Of a stretch of DNA of 64,000 nt, positions 26,780 through 36,600 are shown one piece after another. The notes beneath the pieces were generated by a model. The model searched no databases. It was not told the origin of the DNA and saw nothing but the letters and a program-made list of their open reading frames with translations. The position numbers were made by a program, and so were the translations under genes. Origin of the DNA: Bin55 sp963667455 (GTDB lineage: Bacteria > Pseudomonadota > Gammaproteobacteria > Pseudomonadales > Azotimanducaceae); NCBI GenBank assembly GCA_963667455.2, contig CAXXFR010000031.1:1-64000 (forward strand), in the 5' to 3' direction. Each line of letters starts with the position of its first letter. Position 1 is the first letter of the stretch.

Positions 26780-28441
26780 ATGAGCGCAAAGGAAGTCAAG
26801 TTTTCAGACGACGCTCGAGCACGCATGCTCACTGGCGTCAATGTTCTCGCCGATGCTGTCAAGGTCACACTCGGACCGAAAGGCCGAAACGTGATCCTCG
26901 ATAAGTCGTTCGGCGCACCAACCGTCACAAAGGACGGAGTCTCCGTGGCCAAGGAAATCGAACTGCAGGACAAGTTCGAGAACATGGGCGCGCAAATGGT
27001 CAAGGAAGTCGCTAGTCAGACTTCAGACGAGGCCGGAGACGGAACCACTACGGCAACGGTATTGGCTCAAGCCATTCTCGTCGAGGGACTCAAGGCAGTC
27101 GCCGCAGGCATGAATCCGATGGATCTCAAGCGCGGAATCGACAAGGCAGTAGCCGCCGCCGTGGCCGAGATCGAAGCAATGTCAACACCTTGTGAAGACT
27201 CCACATCTATCGCACAAGTGGGCACGGTCTCCGCGAACAACGACACGTCAGTCGGTGAAATCATTGCGGAAGCAATGGAGAAGGTCGGCAAGGAAGGCGT
27301 TATCACGGTAGAGGAAGGAAGTGGCTTGGAGAACGAGCTTGATGTCGTTGAAGGCATGCAGTTCGACCGAGGCTACCTATCGCCCTACTTCATCAACAAT
27401 CAAGACTCGATGGCGGCAGATTTGGACGAACCCTATCTTCTTCTGTGCGACAAGAAAATTTCGAACATCCGCGACATGATTCCAATTCTGGAAAACGTCG
27501 CCAAGTCCGGAAAGCCTCTCATGGTTGTTGCAGAAGACATCGAAGGTGAAGCGTTGGCGACGCTCGTACTGAACAACATGCGTGGAATCGTCAAAATCGC
27601 AGCTGCCAAAGCGCCTGGTTTCGGTGATCGTCGAAAGGCAATGTTGCAAGACATTGCTTCGCTGACTGGTGCAACCGTAATTTCCGAAGAAGTGGGACTC
27701 ACGCTTGAAGGTGCATCGCTGGACCATCTTGGTTCAGCCAAACGGGTTTCCAGCACCAAGGAAAACACAACGATCGTCGATGGAGCGGGCGAAAAGGACG
27801 ACATTTCCGGCCGAATTCGACAGATTCGTCAGGAAATCGAAGACACCAGCTCCGACTATGATCGCGAGAAGCTCCAGGAACGCCTAGCGAAGCTTGCTGG
27901 CGGCGTTGCCGTTATCAAAGTTGGCGCGCCCACGGAAGTCGAAATGAAAGAGAAGAAGGCTCGCGTTGAAGACGCATTGCACTCTACTCGAGCGGCCGTT
28001 GAGGAAGGGATTGTCGCTGGTGGCGGCGTTGCTCTGATTCGCGCACTGCAAAAGATCGAGAATCTCGTGACCGAAGGCGGAACCGCCGGTCTCAAGGGTG
28101 CCAACGAAGACCAGAACGTTGGAATCCAGATTGCGCTTCGTGCAATGAGCAATCCGCTTCGTCAGATTGCCGAGAATGCGGGTGCTGAACCAGCAGTGGT
28201 CGTCGACAAGGTTCGAGGCTTGGACGGAAACCAAGGGTTTGACGGAGCTACCGGCGAATACGGCGATATGATCGAGCTGGGCATTCCGGATCCTGCAAAG
28301 GTCGCGCGTGCGGCGTTGCAGTCCGCTGCTTCCGTCGCTGGGTTGATGATCACAACCGAAGCCATGGTCAGCGAGATGCCCGAGGACACTCCACCACCTG
28401 CACCGGGAGGCGGCATGCCCGACATGGGCGGAATGATGTAG
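26780..28441 (+). CDS. groL: Chaperonin GroEL
   Basis: A 553-residue 60-kDa chaperonin, ATP-driven folding machine. All landmarks are present: VTLGPKGRNVILDKSFGAP near residue 28, the ATPase motif GDGTTTATVLAQ around residues 86-97, the apical helix PGFGDRRKAML, KLAGGVAVIKVGA, AGGGVAL and the Gly-Met-rich tail GGGMPDMGGMM. A strong AGGAGAG ribosome-binding site precedes the ATG. It forms an operon with groES and ends before a good intrinsic terminator. Confidence 0.99.
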   Translation: MSAKEVKFSDDARARMLTGVNVLADAVKVTLGPKGRNVILDKSFGAPTVTKDGVSVAKEIELQDKFENMGAQMVKEVASQTSDEAGDGTTTATVLAQAILVEGLKAVAAGMNPMDLKRGIDKAVAAAVAEIEAMSTPCEDSTSIAQVGTVSANNDTSVGEIIAEAMEKVGKEGVITVEEGSGLENELDVVEGMQFDRGYLSPYFINNQDSMAADLDEPYLLLCDKKISNIRDMIPILENVAKSGKPLMVVAEDIEGEALATLVLNNMRGIVKIAAAKAPGFGDRRKAMLQDIASLTGATVISEEVGLTLEGASLDHLGSAKRVSSTKENTTIVDGAGEKDDISGRIRQIRQEIEDTSSDYDREKLQERLAKLAGGVAVIKVGAPTEVEMKEKKARVEDALHSTRAAVEEGIVAGGGVALIRALQKIENLVTEGGTAGLKGANEDQNVGIQIALRAMSNPLRQIAENAGAEPAVVVDKVRGLDGNQGFDGATGEYGDMIELGIPDPAKVARAALQSAASVAGLMITTEAMVSEMPEDTPPPAPGGGMPDMGGMM

Positions 28442-28483
28442 GGACATCCGACCTTCGGTTCTTGCGCCGTAAACCAAACTATG

Positions 28484-28521
28484 ACGATGCGGTTTGCACG
28501 ATGCAGGCCGCATCGTTTTTT
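28484..28521 (+). terminator. Rho-independent terminator of groESL
   Basis: ACGATGCGG (28484-28492) pairs with CCGCATCGT (28508-28516) in a 9-bp stem with a 15-base loop, followed by a T-run to 28521. The T-run ends only four bases before the ATG of the next TonB receptor, so the terminator also forms the leader of that gene. Confidence 0.85.
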
Positions 28522-28524
28522 ATT

Positions 28525-30795
28525 ATGAGGAGACTCGCTTTAGTGGACTGTAGGCACCCCCGATTGAAGTTTCTTGTCTTTGTTTTTCTCGCAGTCGTTG
28601 CGTTAGCGGTTGTACCCCAAGAACTTGAAGAAATCGTTGTCACGGCGCAAAAGCGTACCCAAGACATCCAAGACGTAAACATGTCTGTTGGAATCATGCA
28701 AGGCGATGACATCACTGCCTCCTTACAGGGAGGCGGCGATGTATTGGGGCTCGCAAGCAGACTCCCGAGTCTGCATATCGAGTCATCCAATGGACGGTTG
28801 GCACCTCGGTTCTACATCCGAGGAGTCGGAAACGTGGACTTCGATCTCAATGCATCACAACCTGTGTCGTTCATGTACGACGATGTGGTCCTAGAGAACC
28901 CTGCTGCCAAGAGTTTTCCGTTGTTCGACATTGACAGGCTGGAACTGCTTCGAGGTCCGCAAGGAACGCTGTTCGGGCGCAATACGACCGGGGGAATTCT
29001 GAAGTTCGATTCCAACAAACCGACATCCGACACCCTCCAACAGTTGGGTCTCACCCTCGGTCTACGAGGTCACGCACGAACTGATGTGGTCTTGAATGGT
29101 CCAGTTGACTTCCTGCAATCCGACATGAGGCTTGCGTTGATGATCAACCGGACGGGCGACTGGATCGATAACGTTGCTCAAGGTCATGTTGCTTCCGAGT
29201 CCTTGGGTGGATTCGAAGACATCGCATTTCGATGGCAAGCTGCCTTCAGCCCAACCCCACAGTCCGATGTGCTTCTGAATGTACATGGTCGAAGTCTCAA
29301 CGGAACTCCAACGATCTTCTATGGCAACGCAATCCAACAAGGATCGAACAACTTTGTTGCTGGATTCCAGCGTGACCGAGTTTCTTTGGATGCACACGAC
29401 CAGCACTTCCAGGAATCTCAACAAGCGGGAGTCTTCGCGACGGTCAGGCTTCGCAGGAGTGGGCTTACGATCGTATCCGTGACCGGGATTCACTCAGTTC
29501 TGAATCAACTTTCGCGAGGCGATGTCGATGGAGGGTTCGGGTCTGTCTTCGCTGGCGTCCTTCCTTCCGGACCGGGACCAGGGATTCCCTTCGATGCACA
29601 GACAGCAGATGGTCTCGGCAATCATCTGCAAGTAACTCAAGAAGTCCGCTTCGAGGGTAAGACCCAAGACCGGCACTGGATTCTTGGGTTCTACATGTTC
29701 CTGGAGGATCTTGAAATCGAAACGTTCAATTTCGACACCGTTTTCTCTCCCCACACGCTCAACGGCTATGTGAACCAAGTGCAAGACACTCGAGCTTTTG
29801 CTCTATTTGGAACGTATGAGCTTGTGGCTCGAGAGGATTGGAACGTCAGTCTTGGACTGCGTCTATCTCAAGATCACAAAGACTTCACGGCTTTTCGCAC
29901 TCAATCACCACTGTCCTTTCTCGGCATTGGAGGTATCGGCCCCCTATCCGTTTCGCCTGAGGACACCGTAGCTACGTGGGACATCAACGCCTCGTTCGAG
30001 GTCTCCTCGGATGTGAAAGCGTTTGCGAGACTGGCCAAAGGACACCGAGCACCATCAGTTCAAGGTCGCCTGTTGTTCCAAGACGAAATTTCAGTAGGTG
30101 AGTCCGAGACCAGTCTCTCCCTTGAAATTGGAATCAAGGCTCTGACCTACGACCGCCGACTGCGAACCCACGCATCGGTCTACACCTATCAGGTAGATGA
30201 CTTCCAGATCACGAAAATCGGTGGAGCTGCGAATCTAAGTGAATTGATCAATGTCGAGAACCTCATCGGACATGGAACAGAGATTGAAGTGGACTGGTAC
30301 TTCAACGAATCGTTGCTCATGAAGGCTGGAGCAAGCTGGAACTTCACCGAGCTTGACGACCCCAGTCTTTCTGTCAACGGTTGCGGATCCGCCAATCTCT
30401 TGTATGGATGCACCGTGACCGACCCAAGGCTACCCAACGGCGAGTATCTCATTCACGGCAATAGCCTCTACAACTCACCCGACCTCGTACTTAATTTCTC
30501 GTTGCATTACCACCGGCCCATTCCAAGAGGAAGAGTGGAACTGTCAACAGACTGGGCAATACGAAGCGAACTACGGTTCACCCTCTACGAGAGTCTCGAG
30601 TATTCGGACGATGGCACGACAGAAGGTGGAGTTCGCTGCAGTGTGCTTCTCGACGATGACCGCTATCGGATCACCTTGTTCGGGCGGAACATTCTGGACG
30701 ATCAATCGATGATTGGATCGGTCGACTTCAACAACTTAACCGCTATGCTCAACGCCCCACGCACATGGGGTATCGAGTTCCAATTTACTCGATGA
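28525..30795 (+). CDS. TonB-dependent receptor
   Basis: A 756-residue outer-membrane receptor from the ATG at 28525 (MRRLALVD). A hydrophobic signal region (LKFLVFVFLAVVALAVV) is followed directly by the TonB box LEEIVVTAQKR, a plug domain with FYIRGVGNVDF and LELLRGPQGTLFGRNTTGG, and a beta-barrel ending WGIEFQFTR with the usual C-terminal aromatic. The start is in doubt because no ribosome-binding site fits: the ATG comes directly after the groEL terminator T-run. In-frame starts at 28462 or 28501 would lie before or inside the hairpin. Ligand unknown; no partner genes adjoin it. Confidence 0.88.
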   Translation: MRRLALVDCRHPRLKFLVFVFLAVVALAVVPQELEEIVVTAQKRTQDIQDVNMSVGIMQGDDITASLQGGGDVLGLASRLPSLHIESSNGRLAPRFYIRGVGNVDFDLNASQPVSFMYDDVVLENPAAKSFPLFDIDRLELLRGPQGTLFGRNTTGGILKFDSNKPTSDTLQQLGLTLGLRGHARTDVVLNGPVDFLQSDMRLALMINRTGDWIDNVAQGHVASESLGGFEDIAFRWQAAFSPTPQSDVLLNVHGRSLNGTPTIFYGNAIQQGSNNFVAGFQRDRVSLDAHDQHFQESQQAGVFATVRLRRSGLTIVSVTGIHSVLNQLSRGDVDGGFGSVFAGVLPSGPGPGIPFDAQTADGLGNHLQVTQEVRFEGKTQDRHWILGFYMFLEDLEIETFNFDTVFSPHTLNGYVNQVQDTRAFALFGTYELVAREDWNVSLGLRLSQDHKDFTAFRTQSPLSFLGIGGIGPLSVSPEDTVATWDINASFEVSSDVKAFARLAKGHRAPSVQGRLLFQDEISVGESETSLSLEIGIKALTYDRRLRTHASVYTYQVDDFQITKIGGAANLSELINVENLIGHGTEIEVDWYFNESLLMKAGASWNFTELDDPSLSVNGCGSANLLYGCTVTDPRLPNGEYLIHGNSLYNSPDLVLNFSLHYHRPIPRGRVELSTDWAIRSELRFTLYESLEYSDDGTTEGGVRCSVLLDDDRYRITLFGRNILDDQSMIGSVDFNNLTAMLNAPRTWGIEFQFTR

Positions 30796-30825
30796 AGTCT
30801 TCCTGACGCTACATCAGTACAAACA

Positions 30826-30857
30826 AAGCGGCCGGACGAGAATTCGTCCGGCCGCTT
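30826..30857. terminator. Bidirectional intrinsic terminator between convergent TonB receptor genes
   Basis: A perfect 14-bp G+C-rich stem (AAGCGGCCGGACGA at 30826-30839 and its complement at 30844-30857) with a four-base loop. Read leftward it is followed by TGTTTGT, a T-rich tail, so it chiefly serves the zinc receptor gene ending at 30883. It can also stop rightward transcription. Confidence 0.85.
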
Positions 30858-30882
30858 CAAGACCGTGAGAACTAAGTGCGTC

Positions 30883-33135
30883 TCAGTTTCTCATGTTGAA
30901 TCCAATCTCAAAAGATCGTCCCGGCAACGGAACAGCATCCTTGACAGGTGAGGTGTGGGATCGTTGCTCTGCATCGAACACGTTTCTTCCTTGAAGGAAG
31001 ATCTTGGCTTGAGAGTCGCCAATCATGAATCCGTACTCAGCATCGATCGTGCAATTCGTGTAGGCATCGGTGGGCAGTATGAAGTCTGCGGTCTTGCTGA
31101 CTTCGGCGAAGTGCTGGACGCCCAGTCCAATGGCAATGTTGTCTCTTTTGGCCTCAATTGTTGCGGTGAACCGATTAGCAGGCTCTCGCGGGAATCGATC
31201 ATTTCCGGCCAAATCCACCCGCGAGACGACGAAGTCGTAGCTCAATATTGTCTCGACATCCCAGTCGGATTGCTCAAACAAGTCCAACTCCAATGCAAGA
31301 TCGCTGCCTACAAACGAAGCATCGTTCTGGCGGTATTGGTATACGGGAATTCCGTCTTCTCGTTCCCCTGTGGGAGTTTCGTAGATGAAATCGCTAGCCC
31401 ATCGAACATAGCCAACAGCGGACAAGCGAACGTTGCCACCGTCATACCGAAACGCGCCGCTGATAGCCTGAATCGACTCTGCATCCAAGTCTGGATTGGC
31501 TTCCAAGTGGCTAGCTGTCGCCAAGTGAACACCTTCGACGAATAACTCGTCAGACACCGGAGCACGAGACGAGTGGTCGAAGGTCACACTGCCATTGACA
31601 TCTGCTCGTATCGGAAACCCAACTCCAGCCGAAACATTGAATAGCGTGAAGTCCACATCTCCATATTCATCTTGTTCCAGTCCAACGTTTTCCAATCGCA
31701 AACCAGCCTGGTAGTCCAACGTACCCCGTTGTGTATGGCCAACCCAAAACACTCCCGTCCGGACGGTCGTAGTGGGATGGGAATGGGCAGCGTGTGTCTC
31801 GAACAGGAACTCATCGCTGTTGTACTGCCAGCCAACGGCATGTATCCATTGATCGACCAGGGGGCTTGTTGCAACGAATCGCATGTCAATCGCGTCGCTA
31901 CGCTTAAAGGTATTTTCAGCTTCACCATCTTCAAACTCGTGATGCACGTAGTCGCTGAAGCCAATACGCCAGCTGATGTCGTTCACAAACTCAAACGGGT
32001 TGTTCAGTCTGAGTTCCCAGTCCATTCGCGTGTACTCGATACCCAGGTGAATGCGCACATGTTCTTCATCGTGCTGCTCATCTGACTCTTCGTGTTCGTC
32101 TTCATCGTGGTGTTCGTCTTCATCGTGGTGTTCGTCTTCATCGTGGTGTTCGTCTTCATCGTGGGCGTGTTCTACCGGAATGCCAAAAGCCGTCTCAGAC
32201 TGAGCAACCGCCATTCCGAAGAAACCCCAATCTCTGATAAAGGAAATGCCGAGCGATCCGCCTTCGTTCTCCAAGTCGCTGTCGGGCAACACACCACACG
32301 GGTTCTCGACCTCTTCATCATGGTGATCGTCTTCATCTTCATCATGGTGCTCGCCTTCCTCTTCCTCTTGGTGTTCGATGAGAGCGTCAGACAGAGCACA
32401 ACCCGGTATCGAATAGTCTCCGGAAGACCGCGTGTAAGCCTCCATGTGCAAAACTGCGTTCTCGTTCCCAAAGTCGGCATGCCCGGCGAAATAAGAACGA
32501 TCAGAGTTGTCCCTAGACCGCACTTCAAAGCTGTACTCAGCACCACCGTGGGGAATGTGATTAGGAATTCGGCCAGTCTCCGTATTGATCACTCCACCAG
32601 ACGATCCTGAGCCAAATAGCAGCGTATTGGGGCCCTTGAGAACTTCGATTTGACGAGCAAGAAATGGGTCAACTAGCGGTGGATGGTCTCCTCCGGGCGT
32701 CGTAGACACATCCATCACTCGAAGCCGGTCATTGAGAACTAGAATGCGGGGGCCGTCCATTCCATGCACAACCGGATGCGACGTGGCTGCACCAAAAGAC
32801 GAGCTATGCACGCCAGGCAATTGAGCAACCACCTCAGCGAGATTCTCAGATCTGACGCGATCCAAGTTGTTCTGTTCTGAAGAAATCACATCGATGTCGG
32901 AGATCGGTTCAATTCCGGAGTTCGACAAAGGGTGTGCAACTACAACAATGCTTTCAATGGACTTGTCTGGTTCCTCCGATTCAAGGGAGGTGGCCGAATT
33001 CTCTTCTTCTTCCTCTGCCTCGTCCTGAGCAAGTACAGATGTGCATAGAGTGAGCAAAAAACCACCGAAGAGTACTGGCAAGAGCTTCAAGAATCGACGA
33101 GATGCCGGATCCGAATGAATGAAGAAACACCTCAT
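30883..33135 (-). CDS. ZnuD-like TonB-dependent zinc receptor with His/Asp/Glu-rich repeats
   Basis: A 750-residue outer-membrane receptor. It has a signal peptide ending VLAQ, a TonB box (IESIVVVAHP), a plug (GVHSSSFGAATSHPVVHGMDGPRILVLND) that matches the ZnuD/His-rich metal receptor group, and a barrel ending FEIGFNMRN. Two extracellular-loop regions are extremely rich in His, Asp and Glu: one around residues 250-275 (EHHDEDEDDHHDEE) and one around 320-355, where HHDEDE is repeated. Such loops capture Zn(II) or related metals in ZnuD of Neisseria. The start has an AGGAG ribosome-binding site, and a small inverted repeat lies just upstream. No zinc ABC importer is nearby. Confidence 0.9.
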   Translation of the reverse strand: MRCFFIHSDPASRRFLKLLPVLFGGFLLTLCTSVLAQDEAEEEEENSATSLESEEPDKSIESIVVVAHPLSNSGIEPISDIDVISSEQNNLDRVRSENLAEVVAQLPGVHSSSFGAATSHPVVHGMDGPRILVLNDRLRVMDVSTTPGGDHPPLVDPFLARQIEVLKGPNTLLFGSGSSGGVINTETGRIPNHIPHGGAEYSFEVRSRDNSDRSYFAGHADFGNENAVLHMEAYTRSSGDYSIPGCALSDALIEHQEEEEGEHHDEDEDDHHDEEVENPCGVLPDSDLENEGGSLGISFIRDWGFFGMAVAQSETAFGIPVEHAHDEDEHHDEDEHHDEDEHHDEDEHEESDEQHDEEHVRIHLGIEYTRMDWELRLNNPFEFVNDISWRIGFSDYVHHEFEDGEAENTFKRSDAIDMRFVATSPLVDQWIHAVGWQYNSDEFLFETHAAHSHPTTTVRTGVFWVGHTQRGTLDYQAGLRLENVGLEQDEYGDVDFTLFNVSAGVGFPIRADVNGSVTFDHSSRAPVSDELFVEGVHLATASHLEANPDLDAESIQAISGAFRYDGGNVRLSAVGYVRWASDFIYETPTGEREDGIPVYQYRQNDASFVGSDLALELDLFEQSDWDVETILSYDFVVSRVDLAGNDRFPREPANRFTATIEAKRDNIAIGLGVQHFAEVSKTADFILPTDAYTNCTIDAEYGFMIGDSQAKIFLQGRNVFDAEQRSHTSPVKDAVPLPGRSFEIGFNMRN
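32092..32163. repeat. 18-bp tandem repeat inside the zinc receptor gene
   Basis: Four perfect 18-bp copies (unit GTGTTCGTCTTCATCGTG on the + strand) encode the HHDEDE repeats of the metal-binding loop on the minus strand. Perfect copies without silent differences point to recent expansion, and the copy number can be expected to vary between strains. Confidence 0.9.
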
Positions 33136-33151
33136 GTGCGATCTCCTCTAC

Positions 33152-33172
33152 AAGCACAGTTTCTGTGTGCTT
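33152..33172 (-). promoter_or_regulatory. Inverted repeat upstream of the zinc receptor
   Basis: AAGCACA and TGTGCTT form a 7-bp stem with a 7-base loop 16 bases before the receptor start and just before its AGGAG site. It could be a repressor operator or an mRNA hairpin that controls access to the ribosome-binding site. It does not match the Zur boxes I know. Confidence 0.35.
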
Positions 33173-33306
33173 CTTGTGAAATTAGAGCGGCTGCGTATTG
33201 TAAATAGTTTTCACTCGCATCTAGACCCCAGACTGGCCGGAAAGCTCTAATCGATCTTGATGACCGGTTAGCGCTGACCCTTGCGGAGTCAGTCGTTGCT
33301 TGGCAC

Positions 33307-33654
33307 TTATAAATCCACGACGGCTTCAAATCCGCCTACGATCATCCGAGTCCTATCGAAGAGGTTGGGGGCATTTGCCATTTCCTTGTCTGTTCGCAAC
33401 GCCGCCATTGCTTGGTTTCGAACATCCTTCGAAGGCCATGTGATCCAGGCAAAACACACGCTCTCATCGGGCTCGCAACGAACGGAGTTTCCGAATGACG
33501 TTTCTTGTCCCTCCGGGATCTCGTCCGCCCAACACTGTACCCAGGCGGTCGCACCCAACGACCGAAACTTTGCTCCAACGATCCTCGAGTGCTCTATGTA
33601 CAGTTGTTTGTTCGCATTCGGCACCGGCGTAACAAATCCGTCAACGTAGCTCAT
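33307..33654 (-). CDS. DUF1428 (YbaA-like) protein
   Basis: A 115-residue cytoplasmic protein. MSYVDGFVTPVPNANKQLYIE at the start, the GATAWVQCWADEIPEG block and VCFAWITWPSKDVRN are typical of DUF1428, a small ferredoxin-like-fold family of unknown function. ATG at 33654 is preferred because it follows an AGGTGGG ribosome-binding site; a longer frame from 33669 begins inside the RND gene. It trails the RND gene by 11 bases and may simply be co-transcribed with the exporter. Confidence 0.85.
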   Translation of the reverse strand: MSYVDGFVTPVPNANKQLYIEHSRIVGAKFRSLGATAWVQCWADEIPEGQETSFGNSVRCEPDESVCFAWITWPSKDVRNQAMAALRTDKEMANAPNLFDRTRMIVGGFEAVVDL

Positions 33655-33665
33655 TTCCCACCTTT

Positions 33666-36600
33666 TCAATCCGAGGCTTTCTTTCTTCTGAACAGCTTTC
33701 CGATGTCATCGAAAATCAAGTAAAGACATGGAAGAACCAACAACGAGCCTAGAGTTGAAGCAACCAATCCGCCAATAATCGTCATCGCCATCGGTTGACG
33801 GAGCACAGCACCCTCTCCTCCGCCAAACAGCAGGGGGAAAAGCGCCAACGCAGTAGTGAGAGTGGTCATGGTGATCGGCCTCAGTCGAATTCCAGCCGCT
33901 TGGGCCAGAGCCTTGACACGATCAACCCCATCCGCCATCTGTTGTCGAGCCGTCGCAATCAGGAGAACTGCATCGTTCACAGCGACACCGGAAAGAACGA
34001 TCAGCCCCAGCATGACCATCACACCGATCGGCTCGCCTACGGGAACCAAGGTTGCAGCAACTCCCATTAGCGCAAGGGGAATGGCATAGAGGATCGTTAT
34101 CGGCTGGAGCAACGATTCAAATGAACCAGCGAGCACCATCAGGACCAACAACAGTGCAAGAATTCCCGCCAGCTGAAGCTCACCGAACGTCTTTGCACGT
34201 TCCTCTTCCTCGCCACGCATCTCAGTGGCCAATCCAGAAGGCAACACGATGTCATCGAGAACCTGCGTCACTGCCTGGATCGCTTGCGGCTGCGAATAGT
34301 CATCGGAAACGAGAGCAGTCACTTGAGCTGTACGCCTCTGATTGCGACGGAACACCTCTCTTGCGCCAGTGACTTCCTCAAATTCAGCCACCTCTCCCAC
34401 CGCCATCTTCCGACCTCCAGGGCCGAGGAAGTGAATGTCGTCGAGTTGGTTCAGGTGCACCTGTTGCATGCGAAGCACTACGGGGTATTCCTCGTCCCCC
34501 ACGGCGAGATAGGTGACCGTTCGCCCATCGAGATTCGATTCCAATACGTTGGTAACGTTGCTAATGCTGACGCCGAGCGCGTCGGCGACTTGATGGTTGA
34601 GTTCAACCCTTAATTCAGGTGGCCCGCCTTCAAATGACGAACGCACGTTCCACAATTCGGGCAACGCCGCCATCTTTTCCCGAATCTGTTCTGTCACATC
34701 GCGAATATCTTCCAGCGTGGAACCTGACACTTCGACCACTACCGGTGCCAGTCCTGTATCCAAGGCCTCGCTCAACGCGGACTTGTTCAGTTCCCAAACA
34801 ATCTCCGTATCCGGCAATTGATCGAGATCCTGTGTAAGCGCGTTCGCAAACGCTCTACCCGCGGGAGCATCCTCGGTCAGGCGGACGATCAGCCGTGCCG
34901 TGTTCTCTTCCGATGCTTCACGTCGAATGATGCGATCATCGCTCGGCAATCGACCAATTTCTGCCAGGGTCGCACTAACGTGGTCGGGCGCACCTTCCCG
35001 TATCGACGATTCGATCCCCGAGACCATTTGCGCTGTTGACTCCACCCGCTGCCCGCTTGGACCGATGATTCTCATGGAGAACTGTTTCGGATCCGATGGC
35101 GGAAGCAACTCCGTGCCCAAACCGACGAGTCCGTAAATGGCCACTGCGACGCCTATTCCTGAGACTCCAACGACTAACCACGGCAAACGTAGGAAACCTC
35201 CAACCAGCCCCTCAAGACCGCGGCGAATTGGATGCAGCTTCTCCTCAACGACCTGCCCTGCTTCATCTCGCTTGCTAGGCTCAAGAAACCACCGACCCAA
35301 TGCGGGAATCAGGAATACCGCAACTGCAAGCGAGGCGATCAGTGAGACAACAACCGTGAAGGCAATGCCGTCAATCAAACGTGCCGCAAGTCCTTGAACG
35401 AAGAAAACTGGAATGAATACGACGCAAGTCGTGAGCGTACTGGCCGTGATCGCGCCTGCAACGAGTCCCGTTCCCTTGCGAGCGGCCTCGGCCGGGGAGT
35501 CTCCGAGCCTGATTCTCCGATACATGGACTCAACGACCACAATGGCGTTGTCGACCAACATCCCAGCGCCGAGAGCCAATCCTCCCAAAGTCACGATGTT
35601 GAGACTGTACTTGCCGAAGTGCATAAAGAAGATGGCGGCAAGAATCGACACCGGAACCGCAGCGCTTACGATGAACGTCGCGCCAATGGATCGTAGAAAG
35701 AAGGCAAGCACCAGTATTGCCAGCACAATTCCGAGCGATGCAGCGAGTCTGAGATCGTCGAGGGCATCCACGACAAGCGTGGCGTTGTCGGTTATTTCGT
35801 GTACTTCCACGCCGGGAAGGTCCGCGCTCAGCCCGCCAAGAGCACTGCGGATAGTCTCCGAAACCGTGACGGTGTTCGCGCCAGCTTCCTTATATATGGA
35901 TAGCCCAACGCCTTCTTTGCCGTTCACCAACACCAAGTGATCGATCTCGACTTCGCCGGCTACCACATCGGCAACGTCTCGAACCCGAACCGCAACGCGA
36001 GCTGATCCCGCAGAGGCCGCTACTCCGCTACCGGAGGGAGTCAAGTAACGAACGACAACGTTGCCGACGTCAATGACGTTTTCGAACCTCATGCGACCTC
36101 GGACCGTGAACACTGATCCGCGATCTTCGATCGTCCCTGCATTGATATCGACGTTCTCCGCGGCTATGCGGCCTGCGAGTTCGCCCAGCGTTATGCCATA
36201 GGCACTAGCCCGATACTCGTCAAAAACAACGCTGATCTCGCGTTTTCTACCACCGGTTACATGTACCTCGGCAACACCGGTCAACGTCTCAAGGGATATG
36301 GCAATCTGTCGCCGTGCTATCTGTCTCAGTTCGACTAGATCGGGACTACCTGTAGGCGCAAACAGGCCGAGAACGAGGATGGGCTCCTGACTGGGATCGA
36401 ACCGGCGTACCAGAACTTCGTCCACCTGAGGATCGGATTCAAGTCCGCCGAGTGCCTTCTGCACATCGATCAAGCCAGTATCGAGGTCGCTGTCCCAATT
36501 GAATAGAACCGTGGCGACCAGCGTCCCGGTACGCGCTCTCTGTTCAATTTCCTTGATGCCACGAACGGAGAACAACCGTTGCTCTACAACTTCGCCGTAG

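Noticed and set aside
32092..32163. 18-bp repeats that might be an iteron or origin
   Set aside because: They encode HHDEDE in frame within the zinc receptor gene.
33190..33225. Possible Zur box upstream of the zinc receptor (TATTGTAAATA)
   Set aside because: Only a 4-3-4 palindrome, far from the known Zur consensus.
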